Assembly: GCA_012838315.1 (NCBI GenBank)
Contig: DUPM01000003.1
Span: 62,001-126,000, forward strand
From: Clostridiaceae bacterium
Lineage (GTDB): Bacteria; Bacillota; Clostridia; Saccharofermentanales; Saccharofermentanaceae
Direction: 5' to 3'
DNA: 64,000 nt
In this document: one piece after another, positions 23,288-32,828 of the stretch
Layout: each line of letters opens with the position of its first letter
Position numbering within the stretch: the stretch's first letter is position 1
The notes under the pieces: model-generated
Seen by the model: only the letters and a program-made list of their open reading frames with translations
Told to the model about the DNA's origin: nothing
Databases searched by the model: none
Made by a program: the position numbers and the translations under genes

Positions 23288-24248
23288 TTTTTCGCATCTC
23301 TCCGTACTGTTTGCGGAGTGCATGGAGGCATTGTCAATCAAGCCCGACGGCGTATATGTGGATTGCACCGCGGGTGGCGGTGGACATAGCGTCGGAATAC
23401 TAAAGCAACTTGGGAAAAATGGTATTTTGATTTCTCTCGACAAGGATCCGACCGCCCTAGATGTGTGTGAAAGAAAGAAGAAGACGGAGAATTTTGTTGG
23501 AACATGGCAGATTATACGTTCCGATTTTTCCGAAATAAGAAACGTCCTTGAACAACTGAACATTGATAAAGTAGATGGCGTATTGGCGGACTTAGGCGTG
23601 TCTTCTCACCAACTCGATACGGATGAACGTGGTTTTTCATATATGACAGAGGGGCCTCTGGATATGCGAATGGATTACGAGCAGCGTGTCAGTGCAAGAG
23701 AAATCGTCAATGAGTATAGTGCTGACGAACTCGCAAAGATTATTCGTAATTACGGCGAAGAGCGTTACGCGGGTCGAATCGCATCAGCAATCATTCGCGA
23801 ACGCGAAAAGGAGCCGATTACGACGACGACGAGGCTCGCGGAGATTGTCAGCAGAGCCATGCCGGCCGCAGCGAAAAAAGAAAAACAGCACCCGGCAAGA
23901 AGGACCTTTCAGGCGATTCGAATTGAGGTGAACAGGGAGTTAACTGCAGTTGAAAAACTATTGGAGGATGTTCCTGAAATTTTGTCTCCGGGAGGAAGAT
24001 TTGTTGTGATATCCTTCCACTCCCTCGAGGATCGATTGGTTAAGGACGCATTTAAATTGTTGAGACAGCCATGTACATGCCCCAGATCATTTCCGGTTTG
24101 TATATGTGGAAAAAAGCCGATGGGAAGCATCATAACGACCAGACCGATTATTGCTTCGCAAGAAGAACTGAAAATGAACAAGAGATCTAAAAGTGCCAAA
24201 CTCAGAGTTTTCGAAAGGAACGACGAAGAATGGAAGCCGTTGCATTAA
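23271..24248 (+). CDS. rsmH: 16S rRNA (cytosine1402-N4)-methyltransferase
   Basis: RsmH/MraW (325 residues) methylates N4 of C1402 in the decoding centre. The SAM site is DCTAGGGGHSVGIL (residues about 31-44), and further motifs are DGVLADLGVSSHQLD, GFSYMTEGPLDMRMD, HPARRTFQAIRIEVN and VVISFHSLEDRLVK. I placed the start at the ATG at 23271 (MSQDYDFSHLSV), which gives the normal N-terminus; an upstream in-frame start would add 11 residues overlapping mraZ further. Confidence 0.94.
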   Translation: MSQDYDFSHLSVLFAECMEALSIKPDGVYVDCTAGGGGHSVGILKQLGKNGILISLDKDPTALDVCERKKKTENFVGTWQIIRSDFSEIRNVLEQLNIDKVDGVLADLGVSSHQLDTDERGFSYMTEGPLDMRMDYEQRVSAREIVNEYSADELAKIIRNYGEERYAGRIASAIIREREKEPITTTTRLAEIVSRAMPAAAKKEKQHPARRTFQAIRIEVNRELTAVEKLLEDVPEILSPGGRFVVISFHSLEDRLVKDAFKLLRQPCTCPRSFPVCICGKKPMGSIITTRPIIASQEELKMNKRSKSAKLRVFERNDEEWKPLH

Positions 24249-24850
24249 AAGATTGGGATGAAATTGAATACGCTTATTACGGTGCAGGCAACACAGTAAT
24301 TCGAAAACAAGCAGAAAGTTATGTTTCAACTTCTGCTTCGGGAGGCATGTGGGTTGATATCAAACGTGAGCAACGCAGGAAAGCGGCCGAGGCGGCTCGC
24401 TTGGAAAAAGAGCGCTGCAGAGCATTGCTTCTCGAACATCGTCAAAAAGAGCGCACAATTTCTTTGAAGCGTGCTCGTGAAGCGTTTGTCGTTATACTTG
24501 GTATTTTTATAGCAACCATGATGTTCGCGTCAGTATTGTATATGCAAGCTCAAATTACGACACTGAATTACCAAAATAATTCGGCGCAACGTCGTATCGA
24601 GAAGATTAATCAGGAAACCGCACAGCTTAAGGAAGCGATGATAGCGGCGGCGGATTTGGATCAAATTCGGGTAGAAGCAACAGAGCGCCTCGGCATGCAA
24701 GATGCGGGGGCATATCAAACGGTATCCCTGAAATTGCCGGGAAATGATAAACTGGTATCCGGAAAAGCATATAACAAAGCATACGCATCGTCTGTTGATG
24801 TTGAACAAGCCAAGGAGGATTTGGCAAACTACTATATGCAACTTTCCTGA
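24230..24850 (+). CDS. ftsL: FtsL-like division protein with basic N-terminal extension
   Basis: The 206-residue bitopic protein has a charged cytoplasmic part (about 1-82, with an Arg/Lys/Glu-rich helix at 45-80), one membrane segment (about 84-107, VVILGIFIATMMFASVLYM), and an extracytoplasmic coiled coil (about 108-145) ending in the region ADLDQIRVEATERLGM, typical of FtsL/DivIC. It likely forms the FtsQ-FtsL-FtsB complex that activates FtsW-FtsI. Its position between rsmH and ftsI supports the name. The cytoplasmic part is about twice the usual length. AAAGGA precedes the start, which overlaps rsmH by 19 bases. Confidence 0.82.
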   Translation: MEAVALKDWDEIEYAYYGAGNTVIRKQAESYVSTSASGGMWVDIKREQRRKAAEAARLEKERCRALLLEHRQKERTISLKRAREAFVVILGIFIATMMFASVLYMQAQITTLNYQNNSAQRRIEKINQETAQLKEAMIAAADLDQIRVEATERLGMQDAGAYQTVSLKLPGNDKLVSGKAYNKAYASSVDVEQAKEDLANYYMQLS

Positions 24851-24862
24851 AAGGGCTGACAG

Positions 24863-27397
24863 ATGAATAATCACGACACGCGATCCGGTAGAGATTACGG
24901 AAGCAAGGTCATTTCTCTTGAGAATAAGCGACCGACTAAGACGATACCTTCAGGTACGTCTTTATCTATTAATGGACTTTTGGTTGTCGGATTCTTGTTA
25001 ATCGCAGGAACAATTTTTGCTGGATTTTTGGTGTACAAACTATACGATATACAGATAAACCACCATGAAGAGTATGCGTTAATGGGCTCGTCCATGCACT
25101 GGAATCGTGTTAAGGATGTACCTTTGCGTGGCGATATTCTTGATTCGAAAGGCAATGTTCTGGCGGGGACAACATACGAGTACACCGTTGGAGTGACGCC
25201 TAAAGATGTTCGATCACTAAAAGATAAGGCAATGACTACCGAGATGATTGCGCAGGAGCTCTCTTCGATTTTTTCGCTCGAGTACGCCGATGTGTTGGAA
25301 AATCTCAACAAAAAAGACTCGATGTATGTTCTAATTGCTAAGAAACGCCCGAGAAGTGAAATCGATGTCCTGAAAACTTACATCGAGACGTTTCAAATCG
25401 GAGGTATTCGCATTGATTCCGTTCCGAAAAGATATTACGTTCATGATGGCTTTGCAGCTCAGGTCATCGGATTCGCTGATCAAAGCGACAATACATTGAT
25501 CGGCCAGTATGGTATCGAAGCATACTATAACGACATATTGACCGGAACTGAGGGATATACATACGCTGAAACCGACAGAAATCAAGGGACACTTCCATAT
25601 TCACCTCCGACGACTATTGATAAACAAGACGGTCTGAATGTCGTTCTTAACATAGACCCCACCATTCAGTCGATTGCCGACGAAGCATGTCGTGAAGCCT
25701 TTGAGGCCTTTCAGCCGAAGGAAGGCGTTGGCGTTATCGTTATGAATCCCTATACCGGTTCCGTCTATGCGATGGTGTCTCTTCCGGATTACAACTTAAA
25801 TAATCCGCGAGGCATTCCCTATGCGATGACTGAAGAAAACTGGTCATTGATGAGTGACGAAGAGAAGACCTCCCATTTGATGTCCTCGGTATGGAGAAAC
25901 AGGACGATATCAGATACGTACGAGCCGGGTTCGACCTTCAAAGTGCTAACGACGGCCATGGCACTTGAGGAAGGACTAACCTACGAGGAGGAAATGTTCA
26001 GCGATGAGCCGATTGAAGTTTCGAGTTTGCACACCATTTCCTGTTGGCGACAAAAGCATGGCGGCAACCATGGCACAGAGACATTGAAGCAAGCGTTTGA
26101 AAATTCGTGTAACCCAGTATTTGTTCAGCTTGCAATGCGTGTAGGTATTAACAAATATTATCAGTACGTTCGGAATTTTGGATTTTACGATGTTACCGGT
26201 ATTGATTTGCCGGCGGAGGGAAAGGGATTGTTCCACAGTGAGCCGACGAGTGTTGATTTGGCAACGCTGTCGTTTGGTGAGTCATCTACGGTTACCCCAA
26301 TACAATTGGCGAATGTCTTCTGTGCGTTGGTAAATGGCGGAACGCTGATGAAGCCTCAGGTGGTTAAGGCATTGACCGATCGCAACGGTGATATTATTCA
26401 CGAATATGCGCCTGTGGCAATGAAGACCGTGTTTTCGGAAAACACAGCAAATCGTGTGAAAGAGATGATGAAATCGGTTGTTGCGGAGGGAACCGGATCG
26501 GCGGGCTATGTCGAGGGTTATACCGTCGCCGGAAAAACAAGTACATCAACCATTGAACTCGGTGAAGATGCCGGTATGCACGTATTATCATTCGGTTGTT
26601 ATGCGCCTTTTGATAACCCTCAGATTGTGGTTTTGGTGGTTATCAACAAGCCACTGGATAAAGAACTTGGTTCGAGCGCTGCTGCGCGGGTTGCGGCTCA
26701 AATAATTTCACCGACGCTGGAATACCTAGGTGTGCCTCGAGAGTTAACAGAAGATGATTACAAAAAAATGACTATTAAGTATGCTATTCCGGAATTAAAC
26801 GGAAAGACTGTTGCCGAGGCGAAGCGAATACTATATGCGAATCAGTTCGAAGTTATTTTGGGTGAAGAAGGTATGACGGATAGCAGCATTGTTTTGTCGG
26901 TATATCCAGATCCTTCTATCTCAATACTTTATCGAAAAGGGACCGTTGTGTTATATTCATCTGAGGTCGTCGATCAAACGATGATGAAGCATGTTTCTGT
27001 GCCGGATTTTGTTGGTAAAAATCTTACAGACTGCATATCAATTGCGCAGTTTTCCGGCGTAAACATTGAAATTGTCGGGAATCCCCAAGGTGTTGTTGTT
27101 TCACAAGATCCTCAGTATGGTTTTGTGGATGCGTCGATACAAGCAGAGGGTGAAGAAAATGATGAGGGCCAACCGAATGACGCCGACATCAATGAAACGG
27201 AAGCGCAAATTGATGAGGAAGAAGGATTGTCAGTGACCCCGGTACCCATTTCTCCTGGCAGCGAAAGCACAGCACTAGGCGAAGAGAGTCAGGAAGGTCA
27301 ATCTACTGACCCGACTCCGGAGCCAACAATTGGAGCGAGTGAAAAGACGAGAATTAGAGTCCCGTGCGGAGCCGTAATTACACTAACGATGGAGTAA
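24863..27397 (+). CDS. ftsI: class B penicillin-binding protein (FtsI/SpoVD type) with PASTA domain
   Basis: The 844-residue peptidoglycan transpeptidase has one membrane anchor (about 32-58), a PBP dimerisation domain (about 75-240), and a transpeptidase domain. Catalytic motifs are STFK (Ser357, Lys360), SCN (Ser415) and KTS (558-560). A PASTA region follows (about 650-755, with VPDFVGKNLTDC). An acidic linker of about 60 residues rich in Glu/Asp/Pro leads to a short final strand RIRVPCGAVITL, as if an interrupted PASTA domain were completed after an insertion. It cross-links septal peptidoglycan with FtsW as partner. SpoVD is an alternative name, since both types occupy this locus. Confidence 0.9.
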   Translation: MNNHDTRSGRDYGSKVISLENKRPTKTIPSGTSLSINGLLVVGFLLIAGTIFAGFLVYKLYDIQINHHEEYALMGSSMHWNRVKDVPLRGDILDSKGNVLAGTTYEYTVGVTPKDVRSLKDKAMTTEMIAQELSSIFSLEYADVLENLNKKDSMYVLIAKKRPRSEIDVLKTYIETFQIGGIRIDSVPKRYYVHDGFAAQVIGFADQSDNTLIGQYGIEAYYNDILTGTEGYTYAETDRNQGTLPYSPPTTIDKQDGLNVVLNIDPTIQSIADEACREAFEAFQPKEGVGVIVMNPYTGSVYAMVSLPDYNLNNPRGIPYAMTEENWSLMSDEEKTSHLMSSVWRNRTISDTYEPGSTFKVLTTAMALEEGLTYEEEMFSDEPIEVSSLHTISCWRQKHGGNHGTETLKQAFENSCNPVFVQLAMRVGINKYYQYVRNFGFYDVTGIDLPAEGKGLFHSEPTSVDLATLSFGESSTVTPIQLANVFCALVNGGTLMKPQVVKALTDRNGDIIHEYAPVAMKTVFSENTANRVKEMMKSVVAEGTGSAGYVEGYTVAGKTSTSTIELGEDAGMHVLSFGCYAPFDNPQIVVLVVINKPLDKELGSSAAARVAAQIISPTLEYLGVPRELTEDDYKKMTIKYAIPELNGKTVAEAKRILYANQFEVILGEEGMTDSSIVLSVYPDPSISILYRKGTVVLYSSEVVDQTMMKHVSVPDFVGKNLTDCISIAQFSGVNIEIVGNPQGVVVSQDPQYGFVDASIQAEGEENDEGQPNDADINETEAQIDEEEGLSVTPVPISPGSESTALGEESQEGQSTDPTPEPTIGASEKTRIRVPCGAVITLTME

Positions 27398-27401
27398 TAA
27401 T

Positions 27402-28922
27402 ATGACAAAAAGACTGAAGGACATCTTATCAGACATGAGCTGCAGAATCATTGGCGATGCCGAAAAAGTAGCGGTATCTTCCATTGTATACGATTCTCGC
27501 GAGGTGAAAGCAGGGACCTTTTTCGTTTGCATCAGAGGCGCAACAAGGGATGCACACCACTATATTCCGGAAGTTATAAAGAGCGGAGCGAAGGCGATCC
27601 TTATTCAAGGTGATCAGGATGTGTTTGAAGAATCCTCAATCATCGCTTTTTCCGTGACCAATGATGTCGTTTTTGTCATTTGCGACAACACGAGATTAGC
27701 TTTGGCCAAAATTAGCGAAGCCTATTATGACTATCCTGCGAGATCTTTACAGTTGTTGGGCGTGACCGGTACGAAGGGAAAAACGACCACCACATTTATG
27801 CTTCATGAGATTCTATCGGTATCTGACCCCAAAGTTGGATTAGTCGGAACCGTTTTTGATATTATTGACGGAGAGAGAATCAAAGCCAGTCGAACGACGC
27901 CGGAAGCTAATGACCTCCAGAGTTTTTTCAGACAAATGGCAGACTCAGGAGCTCGATCATGCGTCATTGAGGTTTCCTCTTTAGGCTTGGTATACGAGCG
28001 TGTTGCGGATTGTCGTTTTTTTGCGGGTGCATTTACGAATTTATTCCATGACCATATCAGCAGTATTGAGCACAAAGACATGGATGATTACTTGAATGCG
28101 AAGCTTCGGTTGTTTGATCGAAGTGAGCATGCGGTGATAAATATGGATACGGAAGTATCCAATTCAGTGATTGATCGAGCATCTGCGTCAAGTCGAGTGT
28201 GGACTTACGGATTAAAGGAAGGTGCAGATTGTATCGCTTCGGATATCCGATCAAAGAGAAAGCGTGGGGTATCCGGGACACAATTTCACATCAAATCTCC
28301 TTGGTATGAAGGCGAAGTTTTCTTGTCACTTCCGGGTCAATTTAATATATACAATGCATTGTGTGCAATCAGTATGGCTGGTCTGATGGGGGTCCCCTTC
28401 GAACAGGTAAAACAAGGATTACTCAACGTCAGCGTTCCGGGACGTATGCAGGCTGTTCCTAATGATTTGGATCTATCGATATATGTCGATTATGCGCATA
28501 ATGCCGGAAGTTTGGAGACGGTCCTCAAGATGTTGAGAGAATATGCAAAGGGGCGTGTTATAGCGGTTTTCGGCTGTGGTGGTAATCGCTCGAAAACAAG
28601 GCGATCGGAGATGGGAGAGGTATCAGGGCGATATAGCGATATGACGGTTGTTACTTCGGACAACCCGCGTGATGAGACCCCTGAATCGATCATCAGGGAT
28701 ATCCTTGAAGGAATTAATACGACAGAAGGTCAATATATAGTTGAGGAAGATAGAACGCGTGCGATACGCGCGGCAATTCGCATGGCCGGGCCGGATGACG
28801 TTGTGCTGATAGCAGGAAAAGGCCATGAGGATTACCAAATTTTCGGGAACACAACGATTCATTTCGATGATGTGGAAGTTGCAAGGGCCGAGTTATTGGA
28901 ATTGGAAAGAGACAGGAAGTAG
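27402..28922 (+). CDS. murE: UDP-N-acetylmuramoyl-L-alanyl-D-glutamate:meso-diaminopimelate ligase
   Basis: The 506-residue Mur ligase has the ATP-binding motif GVTGTKGKTTTTFM (about 119-132), the central motif EVSSLGL, HNAGSLE in the C-terminal domain, and the amino-acid specificity loop DNPRDETP (about 427-434). DNPR is the signature for meso-diaminopimelate as substrate, so the cell wall is predicted to be of DAP type. It starts four bases after the ftsI stop and is followed after two bases by murF. Confidence 0.94.
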   Translation: MTKRLKDILSDMSCRIIGDAEKVAVSSIVYDSREVKAGTFFVCIRGATRDAHHYIPEVIKSGAKAILIQGDQDVFEESSIIAFSVTNDVVFVICDNTRLALAKISEAYYDYPARSLQLLGVTGTKGKTTTTFMLHEILSVSDPKVGLVGTVFDIIDGERIKASRTTPEANDLQSFFRQMADSGARSCVIEVSSLGLVYERVADCRFFAGAFTNLFHDHISSIEHKDMDDYLNAKLRLFDRSEHAVINMDTEVSNSVIDRASASSRVWTYGLKEGADCIASDIRSKRKRGVSGTQFHIKSPWYEGEVFLSLPGQFNIYNALCAISMAGLMGVPFEQVKQGLLNVSVPGRMQAVPNDLDLSIYVDYAHNAGSLETVLKMLREYAKGRVIAVFGCGGNRSKTRRSEMGEVSGRYSDMTVVTSDNPRDETPESIIRDILEGINTTEGQYIVEEDRTRAIRAAIRMAGPDDVVLIAGKGHEDYQIFGNTTIHFDDVEVARAELLELERDRK

Positions 28923-28924
28923 AG

Positions 28925-30409
28925 ATGCCGAAGTTTACATATGAGGAAATTTGCAAAGCAACGGGCGGCAGAATTGTTAATTTTGATGGTTCAGCAACAG
29001 AATTATCTGTCTGTTGTGTTGAGAGTATAAGTACGGATACTCGCACAATCGAAAAGGGCGCGCTTTTTATCGCTCTAAAGGGAGAGCGATTTAACGGGCA
29101 CCGTTTTTGTCAGGCGGCTGCCGATAAGGGTGCAACCTTGTTTTTGGTTTCAGAGCATTTGAGTATGCCAGCAAGCATACCGTTTATTCTTGTTGCGGAC
29201 ACCACGGTCGCTTTAGGTGATATAGCGAGATTCTATCGGCGCAGATTAGGGTGTAAGGTCATCGGAGTCACAGGAAGTGTGGGAAAAACATCGACTCGGC
29301 GGATGATTGAATCGGTATTTGAAAAGAGCATGAAGACCTATGCGACTGTAGCCAACAATAATAATGAAATCGGTCTGCCTCTAACCATTCTATCTGCGCC
29401 TGAAGACGTTGAACTGATTATCTTGGAAATGGGCATGCGACTTAAAGGTGAAATATCCTATTTGACGCACATCGCACTGCCGGATATCGCTGTAATTAGT
29501 CATGTTGGCGTCGCGCATATTGAGCGCTTAGGGAGTAAAAAAGCAATTCTGGAAGCGAAACTTGAAATATGCGAGGGGTTAATTAACGAAAAGATGCTCG
29601 TGATTAACGGTGATGACACAATGCTGACCGAATACCTCTTTCAATTTAGACATAGATCTTGGAGTCAACTTGGCGTCGCGGTGACGAATGCTTCTGAAGA
29701 AAATGAGATTTTAGCGGCACTGTCAGCAAATGAAAGCGTGAAGTTGTGCTCCGTAAATTATCTCGAAGACGGCACGGATTTTACAGTGGATTATCGCTCT
29801 TCAAAAGACAATCAAAGCCTGCGTTGCAGGCTCAATGTTGTCGGGCAGCACCAAGTCAAAAATGCGCTTCTAGCCATACTTTGCGCGATGCACCTTCAGA
29901 TACCGGCAGCATCGATTATCGACGGACTGGCGCGTTTATCCGTACTCGACGGACGGGGTAAACTCATTAAAATGGATCAATATTCCATATACGATGATGC
30001 TTATAATGCCGGGCCGGAGTCCATGACGGCATCATTTGAGAGTCTAAAGCAATGGGCTCCCAATGCGAGGCGTGTGGCAGCGATTGGCGGAATGCTGGAA
30101 CTGGGTGATTATGCCGAGGCCTTTCATTATGAATCCGGAGTCGCCGCAGCAAAATCGGGGTTGTCACTGATTGTGGTTTGCGGGCCGAATAAAAATGCGT
30201 TTTTGAACGGTGTTCTTAGCGTATCAGAAGATATAGAAGTTATTTTGTGCGAAGACAAAATGGACGTATTGAATGTATTGGCCGATTCGTTGAAGCCCGG
30301 TGATGCGCTGCTCATAAAGGCATCTCACTCTTTCGGTTTTGATACGTTGGCCAAAGAGTTGGTAGATAAATTGAACGAGAAGAATGCCGAGTCGGAGGCG
30401 GGCGAATGA
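28925..30409 (+). CDS. murF: UDP-N-acetylmuramoyl-tripeptide:D-alanyl-D-alanine ligase
   Basis: The 494-residue MurF has the ATP site GVTGSVGKTSTRRM (about 115-128), NNNNEIGLPLT and LEMGMRLKGEISYLT, and the C-terminal motif DDAYNAGPESMTASFE. It completes the UDP-MurNAc-pentapeptide. In most Firmicutes mraY and murD follow murF; here ftsW follows directly, overlapping the stop codon by four bases (ATGA). Confidence 0.94.
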   Translation: MPKFTYEEICKATGGRIVNFDGSATELSVCCVESISTDTRTIEKGALFIALKGERFNGHRFCQAAADKGATLFLVSEHLSMPASIPFILVADTTVALGDIARFYRRRLGCKVIGVTGSVGKTSTRRMIESVFEKSMKTYATVANNNNEIGLPLTILSAPEDVELIILEMGMRLKGEISYLTHIALPDIAVISHVGVAHIERLGSKKAILEAKLEICEGLINEKMLVINGDDTMLTEYLFQFRHRSWSQLGVAVTNASEENEILAALSANESVKLCSVNYLEDGTDFTVDYRSSKDNQSLRCRLNVVGQHQVKNALLAILCAMHLQIPAASIIDGLARLSVLDGRGKLIKMDQYSIYDDAYNAGPESMTASFESLKQWAPNARRVAAIGGMLELGDYAEAFHYESGVAAAKSGLSLIVVCGPNKNAFLNGVLSVSEDIEVILCEDKMDVLNVLADSLKPGDALLIKASHSFGFDTLAKELVDKLNEKNAESEAGE

Positions 30410-31734
30410 GAAGTATCGATAATCACGTTGACACTTCGTCTTTTGATTCGAGGAGAATTGAGTTCGAGTCGCCTTATCGATTAAATATACCCATGTTGTT
30501 GTTGACTATCGTTTTGGTATGCTATGGCATGATTATGCTGTTTTCTGCGAGCATTTCCGTTGGTTATAATACAATGCAAAATCCTCTCTATTTTGTTGTG
30601 TTTCAAGGCCAGATGACATTTGTCGGTGTTGTGCTTATTGCTATTCTGCTATTTATTCCAATTAGGACCTTCAACCGAATATCGCTGGTCATCGTTGCGA
30701 TGGCCGTTTCGATTGCGCTGCTGGTGTATACATGGCAATTTGGAATGGCTCTGCATGGTGCACGTCGTTGGATAGAAATCGGCACAAGGTCATTTCAGAC
30801 TTCTGAAGTTGTTAAAGTGGCGTTGGTCTTTTCAATAGCGGGTTATCGTTCATTTGTTATTCGGATGAGGCAAGCCGGTAAACTTCTGACGCGAAACCCG
30901 AAATGGCAAGACATTTTTGACAGTTTTATCGACATTGTGTTGCCGATTTCCATTATTGCAATTTGTCTGTTACTTGTACTGATGCAGCCACATGTATCGA
31001 GCTTTGTTATACTGTCAGCCATTACGCTGATTTGCTTTCTTGTTTCGGGAATAAAGCTTAAATCATGGTTCTACGGCGGTAGCATTGTCTTGATTACTTT
31101 TATTGTATTAGGTTCGGCATTCTATCTTGTGTCAAGTGAATCTCAGAAGGACAAAATTGAGAAGAACTTTGCGCACGTGTTTGTGAGATTGAATATTTTC
31201 GAAACGATGACAGGCGATGAAGATGACAGCACTGAGGCGGATTACGAGGAAGAAACAGCTACGGACGACAGCGCGCTATACCAAAACAAACAATCGACGA
31301 TAGCGATTGGTTCAGGTGGGTTGCGCGGCGTGGGCTTTGGAAACAGCCGACAAAAATACATGTATTTACCCGAGGCTCATAATGATTTTGTTTATTCGAT
31401 TGCTTGTGAGGAACTTGGGCTTATCGGCGGTGTCTCTATCATTCTTTTGTTTTGGGCATTTTTTGTTGGAGGCATGGCGATTGCTTGGCGGACAAAGGAT
31501 GTTTATTCAAGAATATTAGCTGTCGGATACACATCTCTGATTACAATTCAGGCTTTTCTGAATATTGCCGTCGCTATCGGTGCAATCCCACCGACAGGTG
31601 TCACTTTGCCCTTTTTTAGCGCAGGCGGTTCAGCGAATGTATTTTTCTTAATAGCTGTCGGGATGATACTTTCTGTGTCTCGTTCCGGTGTTAAGCGAAA
31701 AAAGACAATCATTATGAGTGAGGTTAAGAGATGA
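30406..31734 (+). CDS. ftsW: SEDS-family septal peptidoglycan polymerase FtsW
   Basis: The 442-residue SEDS protein has about ten membrane segments. Motifs are GARRWIEIGTRSFQTSEV (about 120-137), LMQPHVSSFVIL, GSGGLRGVGFGNSRQKYMYL, AHNDFVYSIACEELG and PTGVTLPFFSAGGS. These include the FtsW-type PEAHNDF region. Residues about 270-288 are a strongly acidic insert in the large extracellular loop that most FtsW proteins lack. With FtsI it forms the septal synthase. It overlaps both neighbours by four bases. Confidence 0.92.
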   Translation: MRSIDNHVDTSSFDSRRIEFESPYRLNIPMLLLTIVLVCYGMIMLFSASISVGYNTMQNPLYFVVFQGQMTFVGVVLIAILLFIPIRTFNRISLVIVAMAVSIALLVYTWQFGMALHGARRWIEIGTRSFQTSEVVKVALVFSIAGYRSFVIRMRQAGKLLTRNPKWQDIFDSFIDIVLPISIIAICLLLVLMQPHVSSFVILSAITLICFLVSGIKLKSWFYGGSIVLITFIVLGSAFYLVSSESQKDKIEKNFAHVFVRLNIFETMTGDEDDSTEADYEEETATDDSALYQNKQSTIAIGSGGLRGVGFGNSRQKYMYLPEAHNDFVYSIACEELGLIGGVSIILLFWAFFVGGMAIAWRTKDVYSRILAVGYTSLITIQAFLNIAVAIGAIPPTGVTLPFFSAGGSANVFFLIAVGMILSVSRSGVKRKKTIIMSEVKR

Positions 31735-32828
31735 GTATTACTGCACTGATCGCCGGTGGCGGTACGAGCGGACACATCAATCCGGCGATCGCAATTGCCG
31801 ACCGAATTCGTGTCGAATGGCCAGATGCAAAGATTGCATTTTGTGGCACGGAGCGCGGGCTTGAGAGCACATTGGTGCCGCGCAACGGCTATACATTTCA
31901 CCCAATACGCGCAAGCGGATTTCCGTCAAAACCATCGAAGCAATTGATTCGGGCCGTCGGTGATTTTTGTGCAGGACGTAAAACGTGCCTGTCGCTAATT
32001 GATCAATATCAGCCGGACATCGTCATCGGGACGGGTGGATATGTATGTGGGCCGTTGGTTTCGGCGGCGAAAAAGAAAAAAATTCCTGTCGTATTGCACG
32101 AGCAGAATGCATTTGCAGGTCGCGCAAATCGGACGCTGTCTAAGGGTGTTAGCGCAGTCTGTACCGGTTTTCCGAACATGGAAGCCACTTTTCCTGCGGC
32201 AAATGAAGTTGTATTTACCGGAAATCCGATTCGATCTGCATTTCACGATTCTGACCGCACAGAGTCACGCAATATAGTCGGCATTGATAACGAATATCTG
32301 GTACTTTGCATGGGCGGAAGTCTTGGGTCTCAAACGCTCAATGAAGCGATGGTAAAATTATCAAAGTTGTTGTGCTCTGAAGATTCGGTCAAACTTGTGC
32401 TGTCTTCAGGAAAGCAGCAACATAAAGCGCTCAGCGAGAAATATCAAATTGAAGAATTGAATATGACGGTTATGGAGTATATTGACGATACTAAAACTTA
32501 TATGGATGCTGCTGATTTAATTATTTGCCGAGCAGGTGCGGTCACTTGTGCGGAAGTTGCGGCACTCGGAGTTCCGGCGGTATTTGTCCCATACCCACAT
32601 GCGGCCGGTGATCATCAGACATATAATGCTCGGGTATTTGTGGAAAATCATGCAGGATACATGATAGCTGATGCAGATTTATCGGCAGACAAGATACTTG
32701 AAATCATTCAAAAACTGCGAAATGAGCCTGAACAGGCGAACAAACTTCGAGATGCTTCAAAAGCCCTCTACGTCGCTGACGCTGTAGATAGAATTTTGGA
32801 TGTAATCAAGAAAGTGGTCAATCAGTGA
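31731..32828 (+). CDS. murG: lipid II-forming N-acetylglucosaminyltransferase MurG
   Basis: The 365-residue GT28 glycosyltransferase has the N-terminal glycine-rich loop IAGGGTSGHINPAIAIA (about 7-23), GTGGYVCGP, and HEQNAFAGRANR, plus the second-domain motif LCMGGSLGSQTLNEAM and the donor-binding region ICRAGAVTCAEVAALG. It adds GlcNAc to lipid I at the inner membrane face. It overlaps ftsW and ftsQ by four bases each. Confidence 0.95.
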   Translation: MSITALIAGGGTSGHINPAIAIADRIRVEWPDAKIAFCGTERGLESTLVPRNGYTFHPIRASGFPSKPSKQLIRAVGDFCAGRKTCLSLIDQYQPDIVIGTGGYVCGPLVSAAKKKKIPVVLHEQNAFAGRANRTLSKGVSAVCTGFPNMEATFPAANEVVFTGNPIRSAFHDSDRTESRNIVGIDNEYLVLCMGGSLGSQTLNEAMVKLSKLLCSEDSVKLVLSSGKQQHKALSEKYQIEELNMTVMEYIDDTKTYMDAADLIICRAGAVTCAEVAALGVPAVFVPYPHAAGDHQTYNARVFVENHAGYMIADADLSADKILEIIQKLRNEPEQANKLRDASKALYVADAVDRILDVIKKVVNQ

